Shown one piece after another: positions 22,500 to 29,591 of a stretch of 64,000 nucleotides of DNA. The translations under genes and the position numbers were made by a program. Below the pieces are notes generated by a model. It was not told the origin of the DNA. It was given only the letters and a program-made list of their open reading frames with translations, and did no database searches. Location: NCBI RefSeq assembly GCF_015704865.1, contig NZ_JADQTO010000007.1, positions 248,001 to 312,000 on the forward strand, in the 5' to 3' direction. The stretch's first letter is position 1, and each line of letters opens with the position of its first letter. This DNA is from Actinoplanes aureus. Its GTDB lineage: Bacteria; Actinomycetota; Actinomycetes; Mycobacteriales; Micromonosporaceae.

Positions 22500-22830
22500 G
22501 GGCGGAACGGGCCCTCGCCGAGTCACCGATGGAAAGCCGTCTCCGGTTGCTGCTCGTGGATGCGGGTGTGCCGCCACCGGTGCCGCAGTTCGAGGTTCGC
22601 GACGAGGACGGCCGGTTGATCGGACGAGTCGACCTGGCATGGCCGGCTCGGCGGGTCGCCCACGAGTACGAGGGTGACCACCATCGGAGCAGGCCCAGTT
22701 CCGGCGTGACATCGGCCGGCTGAACGCGCTGCGGATGGCCGGGTGGACCGTGTTGCGGGTGACCGCGGACGAGGTGTTGCACCGCCCGTGGGAGACAGTC
22801 GCGATGGTGACCGCCGAACTCTCCCGATGA
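22500..22830 (+). pseudogene. Truncated, frameshifted DUF559-type endonuclease remnant
   Basis: From the ATG at 22529 the frame reads SPMESRLRLLLVDAG, later RVDLAWPARRVAHEYEGDHH, the catalytic core of DUF559 (Vsr-like PD-(D/E)XK) proteins. At about 22685 one base is missing. The plus-one frame then continues EQAQFRRD, RLNALRMAGWTVLRVTADEV and ends at a TGA at 22828. The roughly 200-residue N-terminal part usual for this family is gone. It is bracketed by hairpin repeats at 22358-22466 and 22840-22890. The decay is visible directly; the family name is from memory. Confidence 0.75.
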
Positions 22831-22839
22831 TCGCGCTCG

Positions 22840-22890
22840 GCCCAACGCCAGTGCTGCTTCGACGGCCGCGAGGCAGCACTGGCGTTGGGC
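22840..22890. repeat. 51-bp hairpin element, copy 3
   Basis: A perfect 17-bp stem, arms 22840-22856 and 22874-22890, encloses a 17-nt loop. The right arm ends three bases before the stop codon of the ABC permease on the minus strand. It may terminate that operon, although no U-tract follows. Confidence 0.85.
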
Positions 22891-22893
22891 TGG

Positions 22894-23604
22894 TCAGCTG
22901 GTTTCGCCGGCGAGGCTGAAGCTGCCGAGGCGGTTGATGGCGATCACGGTGCAGACCACGGCGAAGACCGCGCTCATCACTATCGCGGTGGTGATGCCTA
23001 CCTGGGAGGGCAGGATGTCGGTCGGGGAGAGCTTGTCGGCGATCGTGATGACGTACTGCTCGATGGAGAGCACCCGGGTGCCGCTGAGGAAGCGGCCGAG
23101 CAGGCCCTCCCAGACCAGGATGTAGACCAGGCCGAGCAGGACCGGGCGCCGGGTCAGAAGGCTGAGCAGTACGAACAGGGCCGAGTAGGCGATCGAGCCG
23201 GCCACCGCCGCGACGGCCAGGGCGATGCCCAGCTCGGCGGAGCCGGCCAGCAGGCCGACCGCGAAGAGCGGCAGCGTCGTGGTGATCGCGGTGACCAGCA
23301 CGGCGACGCCGAACTTCGCCAGGATGATGTCGCGGCGCGGGAGCGGCTTGGTCAGGATGTGGACGAGCGTCCCGTCGTCGACCTCGGAGCCGAGCACGCC
23401 GGTGCCGACGATCAGCGCGACCACCGGGAGCACCACGGCGAAGCCGAGGCCGACGATGACGGCCTGGCCCCACTGGTCGGGCGACAGGTTGTTCGCCCGG
23501 CAGATCGCCGCCAGGCCGATGAGCAGCAGCGGGAGCGGCAGGAGCAGTAGAGCCCGGCGACGGCCCAGGAGGCCACGCGCCGTGATCAGGGCGACGGTAG
23601 ACAT
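22894..23604 (-). CDS. ABC-2 type transporter permease
   Basis: The 236-residue protein has six predicted membrane helices with little soluble mass, the pattern of an ABC-2 permease. An amphipathic segment SEVDDGTLVHILTKPLPRRDII (about 73-94) follows helix two and contains the typical switch-like region of this class. It ends the four-gene operon. Its start overlaps the stop of the ATPase gene. Substrate is unknown; exporters of this kind often move drugs, lipids or peptides. Confidence 0.85.
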   Translation of the reverse strand: MSTVALITARGLLGRRRALLLLPLPLLLIGLAAICRANNLSPDQWGQAVIVGLGFAVVLPVVALIVGTGVLGSEVDDGTLVHILTKPLPRRDIILAKFGVAVLVTAITTTLPLFAVGLLAGSAELGIALAVAAVAGSIAYSALFVLLSLLTRRPVLLGLVYILVWEGLLGRFLSGTRVLSIEQYVITIADKLSPTDILPSQVGITTAIVMSAVFAVVCTVIAINRLGSFSLAGETS

Positions 23605-24554
23605 CAGGCCTCCAGCAGGTAGGAGAAGACGCTCTCCAGGGATTCGTCGGACGGCACCAGCTTGTGCAGGCGGATGCCCTGGTCCAGGGCGATCCGCGGC
23701 AGCGCGCGGGTGAAGCTGCCGTAGTCGGACGCCCGCACGGTGAGGCCGGTGGACTCGATCTCGATGCCGGCCACCGACTTCTCGGCGATCAGCGCCACCG
23801 CGAGCCGCCGGTCGTCGGAGCTGCGCACCGCGAAGACGTGCGGCCGGTTCGTCATCAGCCGGCGGATCTTGCGGAAGTCGCCGGACGCCGCGAGCCGGCC
23901 CGCCACGATCACCTGGACCAGGCCGGCGACCTGCTCGACCTCTTCCAGGATGTGCGAGCTGAACAGGATGGTGTGTCCGCGGTCGCCGAGCGAGTGCAGC
24001 AACTCCATCATGTGCATCCGCTGGCGCGGGTCCATGCCGTTGAACGGCTCGTCGAGCAGCAGCACGCGCGGCTCATGGACCAGCGCGGCGGCGACCCGGG
24101 TGCGCTGCCGCATGCCCTTGGAGAAGGTCTCGATCCGGCGGTGGGCCGCATCGGTCATCTCGACCAGCTCCAGGGCGCGGCGGGCGGCGCCCGCCGGGTC
24201 CGCCAGCTTCTGCATCTTGGCGCAGGCCAGCACGAACTGCTCGGCGGTGAGGAAGCCGTGCACCGCCTCCCGCTCGGTGACCAGGCCGAGATCGCGGTAG
24301 ACGGCCGGGTTGCGCCAGGTCGGCTTGCCGTCGATGGTGACCGTGCCGCGCGACGGGGCCAGGAAGCCCGCCATCATGTGCAGAATCGTGGTCTTGCCGG
24401 CGCCGTTCGGCCCGAGCAGACCGGTCACGCCGGTGCCCAGCGACATGCTGATGTCGTTGACCGCCACCACGTTGCCGTACCAGCGGGTCACGTTGGCCAG
24501 GTCGACCACGCCGGTGACGGCACCGGTCTCGGCCGGGTAGGTCTGGGTGGTCAC
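23604..24554 (-). CDS. ABC transporter ATP-binding protein
   Basis: The frame is open further upstream, but the GTG at 24554 overlaps the permease stop by four bases and gives a 316-residue protein. Walker A is GPNGAGKTT, the signature region reads TFSKGMRQRTRVAAALVHEP (a variant of LSGGQ), and Walker B is VLLLDEPFNGMD. The C-terminal 90 residues form the extra domain seen in ABC-2 exporter ATPases. It would pair with the permease at 22894. Confidence 0.92.
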   Translation of the reverse strand: MTTQTYPAETGAVTGVVDLANVTRWYGNVVAVNDISMSLGTGVTGLLGPNGAGKTTILHMMAGFLAPSRGTVTIDGKPTWRNPAVYRDLGLVTEREAVHGFLTAEQFVLACAKMQKLADPAGAARRALELVEMTDAAHRRIETFSKGMRQRTRVAAALVHEPRVLLLDEPFNGMDPRQRMHMMELLHSLGDRGHTILFSSHILEEVEQVAGLVQVIVAGRLAASGDFRKIRRLMTNRPHVFAVRSSDDRRLAVALIAEKSVAGIEIESTGLTVRASDYGSFTRALPRIALDQGIRLHKLVPSDESLESVFSYLLEA

Positions 24555-25417
24555 AGCGAGGCCACCTTCCGGTAGCGGGCGAGCAGCAGCAGGAGGCAGG
24601 CGGCGATCAGGCAGACCGCCTCGATCGCGTAGACCGGGCCGAAGCGGCCGATCGGCAGTTCCATCTCGACCGGGCCGTCGGACAGCCAGGCGCCGATGCC
24701 GGCGATCAGGGTCATCGGGCTGGCCAGGCCGGCCAGGCTGTTCGCCGTGGTGGACCCGATGATGCTCAACACGCCGACCACCGGGGTGGTGACCAGGAAG
24801 ACGGCGACGATGCCACCGGCGGCGAAGGCCTGCTTGCCGGTCAGCGACGCGATCAGCAGGCCGATGCTGCTGAACAGGACCGCCCAGAGCAGGCTGTAGC
24901 CCCAGCCGGGGGCCAGGTCGAGGAACTCGTTCCACACACCGCGGGCGCCGGTCTTGGTGGTGAAGGCCGCACCCAGGAACATGATGAACTGCGGAACACC
25001 GAGCAGCAGCCAGACCGCGGTGACCATGGCGGCGAACTTGGCCAGCACGTAGTCGGCGGCGCGTACCGGTCGGCTGAAGTAGAGCGGCAGGGTGCCGGAC
25101 CGGATGTCGCGGGACATCAGCTGCGGCGCGAGGATCGCGACGAAGAAGATGATCAGCCAGGCCATCTGGTCGTCGTACTGGACGTAGGTGAAGATCACCT
25201 CGCCGAGCTGGGAGCGGACCGCGGCCAGGATTACCGCGACCAGCAGCATGATGCCGGCCACCAGCCAGGGGAAGATCTTCGCCTTGGCCGAGCGGCCCAG
25301 CCCGAACGAGGAGCGCAGGCCGTGCACGTAGAGCGCGGTCAGCCCGGCACGACGGCCGAGCCGCTGCCCCTCGTACCGCTGATATCCGATGTCATGGATG
25401 ACCCCGGCCTCAGACAT
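24551..25417 (-). CDS. ABC-2 type transporter permease
   Basis: The ATG at 25417 gives 288 residues beginning MSEAGVIHDIGYQRYEGQRLG, the recognised N-terminus of this actinobacterial permease group; upstream in-frame codons belong to the ATPase overlap. Six membrane helices are visible, with SRDIRSGTLPLYFSRPVRAADYVLAKF (about 111-137) as the conserved cytoplasmic loop. The gene overlaps the preceding ATPase gene by eight bases. It is the partner of one of the two ATPases in the operon. Confidence 0.87.
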   Translation of the reverse strand: MSEAGVIHDIGYQRYEGQRLGRRAGLTALYVHGLRSSFGLGRSAKAKIFPWLVAGIMLLVAVILAAVRSQLGEVIFTYVQYDDQMAWLIIFFVAILAPQLMSRDIRSGTLPLYFSRPVRAADYVLAKFAAMVTAVWLLLGVPQFIMFLGAAFTTKTGARGVWNEFLDLAPGWGYSLLWAVLFSSIGLLIASLTGKQAFAAGGIVAVFLVTTPVVGVLSIIGSTTANSLAGLASPMTLIAGIGAWLSDGPVEMELPIGRFGPVYAIEAVCLIAACLLLLLARYRKVASL

Positions 25418-26324
25418 CTGCGGCCTCCTTAGCGGTGAAGAGCTCGGCGACCCGGTGCCGGCGCTGATCCAGGCGGTGCAGGGACAGATCCAGGTCGGCC
25501 ACCGCACGCAGGATGCGGTCGTAAGAGGCATCCGAATCCATGGGCACCAGCAGCAGCCTGCCCTCTCGGGTGACCTCCAGCCCGATCCCCGTCAGGGCGG
25601 TGGCGAGTTCGTCCGTACCCTCGCTGACCTCGACCGCCAGCACGTCGGAGGCGGTGGTCATGCTCGAGATGCGGTCGGCGCGCAGCAGCCGGCCGCCCTC
25701 GATCGCGATGAGCGAGTCGCAGATCCGCTCGACCTCGCCGAGCAGGTGCGAGCAGACCACCACCGAGATGCCGAACTCGTTGCCGATCCGGTGGATCAGG
25801 GCGAGCATGGCGTCGCGGCCGGCCGGGTCGAGACCGTTCGTCGGCTCGTCGAGCAGCAGCAGGTCGGGGTCGTGCACCAGCGCCTGGGCCAGCTTGACCC
25901 GCTGCTTCATGCCGGTGGAGTAGCCGCCGATCTGCCGGTACCGCTCCTCGTAGAGGCCGACGTGCCGCAGCGCCTCGGAGGCACGCTCCCGGGCCGCGGT
26001 GCGCGGCAGGCCGCTCATCCGGCCCAGGTGCGTGACGAACTCGGAGGCCGAGACGTCCGGTGGCAGGCAGTCGTTCTCCGGCATGTAGCCGACGCGGGCA
26101 CGGACCTGGTCGGTCTGCGTGACCGGGTCCAGGTCGAAGACCCGGAGGGCACCGCTGGTGGGCGGCACCAGTCCGAGCATGATCTTGATGAAGGTGCTTT
26201 TACCGGCGCCGTTGGCGCCGACGAGGCCGATGACGCCCTCGTCGACGGCAACGGTCAGGTCGGCGAGGGCGGTCACCCCGCCGCCGTACGTCTTGGTCAG
26301 CGCCTCGGTAGCGATGATGGTCAC
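25410..26324 (-). CDS. ABC transporter ATP-binding protein
   Basis: The 304-residue protein has Walker A GANGAGKST (about 36-44), a Q-loop in YMPENDCLPPDV, signature YSTGMKQRVKLAQALVHDP and Walker B LLLLDEPTNGLD. It is the first gene of the operon. The GTG start lies six bases after a TAGGCT hexamer, so the transcript may be leaderless. Three CTGAGAG heptads lie 57-84 bases upstream. With two ATPases and two permeases, the operon probably encodes two paired or one mixed exporter. Confidence 0.92.
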   Translation of the reverse strand: MTIIATEALTKTYGGGVTALADLTVAVDEGVIGLVGANGAGKSTFIKIMLGLVPPTSGALRVFDLDPVTQTDQVRARVGYMPENDCLPPDVSASEFVTHLGRMSGLPRTAARERASEALRHVGLYEERYRQIGGYSTGMKQRVKLAQALVHDPDLLLLDEPTNGLDPAGRDAMLALIHRIGNEFGISVVVCSHLLGEVERICDSLIAIEGGRLLRADRISSMTTASDVLAVEVSEGTDELATALTGIGLEVTREGRLLLVPMDSDASYDRILRAVADLDLSLHRLDQRRHRVAELFTAKEAADV

Positions 26325-26380
26325 GGGCTCAGCCTAGAAAGCCCATGCACTTCTGCGGGATCCGGATGTCCCCTGACCCG

Positions 26381-26408
26381 CTCTCAGGGTCTCTCAGCCC
26401 GCTCTCAG
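26381..26408 (-). promoter_or_regulatory. Three phased heptad repeats upstream of the ABC operon
   Basis: On the minus strand CTGAGAG occurs three times, at 26408-26402, 26397-26391 and 26387-26381, with steps of 11 and 10 bp, one per helical turn. Such direct heptads are typical of activator sites such as those of SARP-type regulators. The sites lie just beyond the stop of the GH26-like gene and ahead of the ATPase start. Confidence 0.45.
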
Positions 26409-26412
26409 GAAC

Positions 26413-27813
26413 TCAGCTCACCGCCACCTGGAAAACCGGCAGCCTGCCGAGTCTCCGATACTCACGCAGGGCGGCCGGGGTGCTGTCCACCGACGAGTCC
26501 TGGCCCTTGTGGTTGCCGGGCGTCTCGAAGTGCACCATCGCCTTGATCGCCGGGAAGTGCCTGATCTGCCGGCCCACCTCCCGATAGAACTCGGCCATGT
26601 GGCTCGGGTTCCGCTTGGAGAACCAGACTCCCCACTCGGCGACCATCAACGGCTTCTTCGGGTGCTTGGCCCGTACCCAGTTGTAGAAGCCGGGCCAGCC
26701 GGGCTTGCTGGCCGAGCGGCGGTTGAGCAGTTCGTCGAAGCCGCCGTGGCCGTAGCCGGGGTCGCTGTACGAGTACGTGTCGAACCCGATCCAGTCGACC
26801 ACGTCGTCGCCCGGGTACATGTGGTTGAACCAGCTCTTGGTGGTGTGCGGCACGTACGCCATGTGCACCAGCACGGTGACCACGTTCGTCGCGCCCTTGG
26901 CCCGCAGCCGCTTCACGACGTGCCGGAACATCGCGGAGTAGTCCCGGGCGGTGTAGCCGGAGCCGGACCGCTCGCGAACCTGGTCCTCGGCCTCGTGGTG
27001 CACCGCGAAGAAGAACCGCTCGCGGAAGTTCTTCCGCAGGTGCACGGCGAGCCGGTCCAGGAACTCGTCGGTACGCCGGTCCCCCTTGGCGATCTTGGCC
27101 CAGGTGGTGCTCTCCGGCTTCCAGTTGAGCAGCAGGATCCGTTTGCGGCCGGGCTCCCGGGCGATCGCGATCTCCTGCGGCGTCGGGAAGAGCTGCCGCA
27201 CCCCGCTGTGGTACGCGTGGAAGATCGCCTGGTGCCGCCCGGTCTTGTTCTCGAACTCGGCCAGCGCCCGGACGCTCTTCTCCTCGGTGTGCGCCCCGGG
27301 CGCCACGCCCCAGAGCACGCCGCAGGTCGGAATCAGCTTGGCACCGGTCCGGCAGCGCTTGCGCGGTCGGGCGTCCCGGTCCGGCGCCTCGTACCGGGCC
27401 GGGACGCCGCCGAGCAGCGGGCCGGCCAGGCCGCCCACGACTGGCGACCGGTACGTACCCAGCACCTGTTCGGGCAGTCCGGGGTACGGCGGCATCGCGA
27501 CCGTGGGCGAGGAACTACCGCTCCCGGTCGGTGTCGGTGCCAGGGTCCGCAGGTCCGGCTCGGGCATGGTGCTCTGCCGCAGCGGTGAGACGTGGTCCGG
27601 CCGGGGCGGACTCATGGCCGGCACCTCGGCCATCGACGTCGTGACGGTCGGGTCGCCGGACGGTCCGTACGGCAATCCGATCTGTTCGGTGCCGCCGGTC
27701 CACGCCCAGGCGAGCGTGGCCGTCACCGACATGGCGAAGGCCGTGGTCAACGCGGCGATGTGCAGAAGCCGGGAACGGGTCTGTCTCACAATCGCCCAGT
27801 ATTGGAGGATCAT
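26413..27813 (-). CDS. Secreted or membrane-anchored GH26-like protein
   Basis: Starting at the ATG at 27813, the protein is 466 residues; an ATG 45 bases further upstream is also possible, and neither has a clear ribosome site. A membrane or signal segment covers about 17-38, followed by a Pro/Ser/Thr-rich linker to about 150. The C-terminal 300 residues resemble GH26 endo-beta-mannanases, with a candidate acid/base Glu274 in HHEAED, YPGDDVVDWIGFDTYSY (333-349) and a candidate nucleophile Glu393 in VAEWGVW. It diverges from the APS kinase gene and borders the polysaccharide locus, suggesting action on that polymer. Activity is not proven by motif. Confidence 0.75.
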   Translation of the reverse strand: MILQYWAIVRQTRSRLLHIAALTTAFAMSVTATLAWAWTGGTEQIGLPYGPSGDPTVTTSMAEVPAMSPPRPDHVSPLRQSTMPEPDLRTLAPTPTGSGSSSPTVAMPPYPGLPEQVLGTYRSPVVGGLAGPLLGGVPARYEAPDRDARPRKRCRTGAKLIPTCGVLWGVAPGAHTEEKSVRALAEFENKTGRHQAIFHAYHSGVRQLFPTPQEIAIAREPGRKRILLLNWKPESTTWAKIAKGDRRTDEFLDRLAVHLRKNFRERFFFAVHHEAEDQVRERSGSGYTARDYSAMFRHVVKRLRAKGATNVVTVLVHMAYVPHTTKSWFNHMYPGDDVVDWIGFDTYSYSDPGYGHGGFDELLNRRSASKPGWPGFYNWVRAKHPKKPLMVAEWGVWFSKRNPSHMAEFYREVGRQIRHFPAIKAMVHFETPGNHKGQDSSVDSTPAALREYRRLGRLPVFQVAVS

Positions 27814-27972
27814 GCCTACTTGTCCAGGAAGTAGACGTTTTATCCTATTCTGTGCCATAAGTTGCTTTTATCCGGCTGGACGGAAGATCGGCGCGAGAGT
27901 ACGAGCCCCGCTCGACCGGCGCGATCGAGGCTGCGAAACTGTCCCCCAAATCGTCTCCAGGGGGATTTCCAA

Positions 27973-29493
27973 GTGAATGGTTCGGTACTACCCGAGGACG
28001 TTCTGCGGGACGCCCCATCCTTCACGCCGCGCCCTTACGAGTTGGCAGACCTGGAACTGCTGCTCTCCGGGGCGTACGCGCCGCTGACCGGGTTCCTCGG
28101 CCGCGCTGATCTGGCCTCGCTCGCGCGCCGGGGCCGGCTCGCCGACGGCACGCCCTGGCCGGTCCCGGTCACCCTGGAGATTCCCACCGAAGTTGCGGCC
28201 CTGCTGGATCTGGCCGACCCGCAGCACCGGACCGTGGTGCTGACCGACCCGGAGGGCGCGCCGGTGGCCGCCATCGAGGTCACCGACGCCTGGCCGAGCG
28301 GTGAGCAGCGGTACGGCATCGGTGGACCGGTGCGCCGGATGGGCGACGGGGGGCACGGGCCGTTCCAGCGGCTGCGGCGCACTCCGGCCGAGGTTCGAGC
28401 GCTGCTGCCACCGGGCCGGGTGCTCGGCGTCATCGCCGACCGGCCGCTGCACCGACCGCAACTGGCGCAGATCGCGCACGCCGCGCGTACCCTTGCGGCT
28501 CATCTTTTGATCTTGATCCCGGTGAGCGGGCCCGGCCCGGACGGCCTGCCGCCGGAGGCGCTGGTCCGCTCCATCTTCGCCGCGCGGGACCGGATGCCCC
28601 CGGCCACCATCGTGGCCGTGCCCCTGCTCACCCGGCGCGACGAGATGCGGGACGCGCTGCTGCGCGCCCGGGTGGCCCAGGCCTACGGGGTGACCCACGT
28701 CCTGTCCACCGGAGACACCCTCTCCGGGGCCGGGCTGCGCGTCCTGGTGCCGCGCGAGCTCGCCTACGACAACCGCGACGGGCAGTGGCGCTGGCGCGAC
28801 GACATCCCGCCGCGCAACCGGCGGCTGGCGATGAGCCCGCTCGAGATCGACGACCTGCTGGACCGGGGCTTTCCGCTGCCGGAGTGGCACACCCCGCCGG
28901 CCGTGGCCAAGGAGCTCTCCCGGGTCCGCCCGCCGCGCCGGCACCGCGGCCTGGTCGTCTTCTTCACCGGCCTGTCCGGCTCCGGGAAATCGACGATCGC
29001 CCGCAACCTGGCCGACGCGATGCGGGAGAACGGCGACCGGACCATCACCCTGCTCGACGGCGACGTGGTGCGCCGCGAACTGACCGCCGGGCTGGGCTTC
29101 AGCAAGGCCGACCGGGACCGCAACGTACGCCGGATCGGCTGGGTGGCCGCCGAGGTGGGCCGGCACGGCGGCATGGCGGTGGCCTGCCCGATCGCACCGT
29201 ACGAGGCGGCGCGCGCGTCGGTCCGGCAGATGGCGATGGAGGCCGGCGCCGGGTTCATCCTGGTGCACGTCGCCACGCCGCTGGAGGTCTGCGAGGCCCG
29301 CGACCGCAAGGGCCTGTACGCCCGGGCACGGGCCGGCCAGCTGCGCGGGATGACCGGCATCGACGACCCGTACGAGGCGCCGGCGAACGCGGAACTGACC
29401 GTGGACACCACCACGATGACCGTCTCGGAAGCGGTCGAAGTGGTGCTCGGATACCTGGTGGAGAACGGCTGGGTGGAGCCGAAACTGACGTAA
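27973..29493 (+). CDS. cysC: APS kinase fused to a degenerate ATP-sulfurylase-like domain
   Basis: A GTG start at 27973, eight bases after AGGGGG, gives 507 residues. Residues 1-315 resemble ATP sulfurylase, with a PUA-like start (LLLSGAYAPLTGFLGRADL). The catalytic Q-x-R-N-P-x-H-x-x-H stretch reads ADRPLHRPQ (155-163), and the GRDHAG motif reads TGDTLSG (246-252), so key nucleotide-binding residues are lost. Residues 325-507 are an intact APS kinase: Walker A GLSGSGKST (333-341), DGD (362-364), and FSKADRDRN (376-384). It would phosphorylate APS to PAPS, the donor for the sulfotransferases at 33879 and 40082. APS must then come from elsewhere, for example CysDN. Confidence 0.88.
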   Translation: MNGSVLPEDVLRDAPSFTPRPYELADLELLLSGAYAPLTGFLGRADLASLARRGRLADGTPWPVPVTLEIPTEVAALLDLADPQHRTVVLTDPEGAPVAAIEVTDAWPSGEQRYGIGGPVRRMGDGGHGPFQRLRRTPAEVRALLPPGRVLGVIADRPLHRPQLAQIAHAARTLAAHLLILIPVSGPGPDGLPPEALVRSIFAARDRMPPATIVAVPLLTRRDEMRDALLRARVAQAYGVTHVLSTGDTLSGAGLRVLVPRELAYDNRDGQWRWRDDIPPRNRRLAMSPLEIDDLLDRGFPLPEWHTPPAVAKELSRVRPPRRHRGLVVFFTGLSGSGKSTIARNLADAMRENGDRTITLLDGDVVRRELTAGLGFSKADRDRNVRRIGWVAAEVGRHGGMAVACPIAPYEAARASVRQMAMEAGAGFILVHVATPLEVCEARDRKGLYARARAGQLRGMTGIDDPYEAPANAELTVDTTTMTVSEAVEVVLGYLVENGWVEPKLT

Positions 29494-29510
29494 GCCCATC
29501 ACTATCGGCG

Positions 29511-29568
29511 GGAGTGTGGCGTTACCCCTCTGGGGCGAAACGCCCAAAGCTGGCACAACCCACACTCC
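29511..29568 (+). other. Compact multi-hairpin element upstream of wzz
   Basis: A perfect 9-bp outer stem (29511-29519 with 29560-29568) encloses three small hairpins: CCCC/GGGG around a 3-nt loop (29525-29535), GCG/CGC around AAA (29535-29543, sharing one G with the first) and CCA/TGG (29544-29553). It lies 17 bases after the APS kinase stop and 23 before the wzz start. It may be a terminator, an attenuator or a ligand-binding leader. It did not match any riboswitch consensus I know. Confidence 0.45.
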
Positions 29569-29591
29569 TCCTGGAAGGCCGCCGAAGACCG

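Noticed and set aside
28498-28521. Less GC-rich codons (CTT, TTG) in the cysC fusion and similar TTGATC runs in wzx
   Set aside because: The patches are only a few codons long and in frame within conserved domains; not enough to claim transfer.
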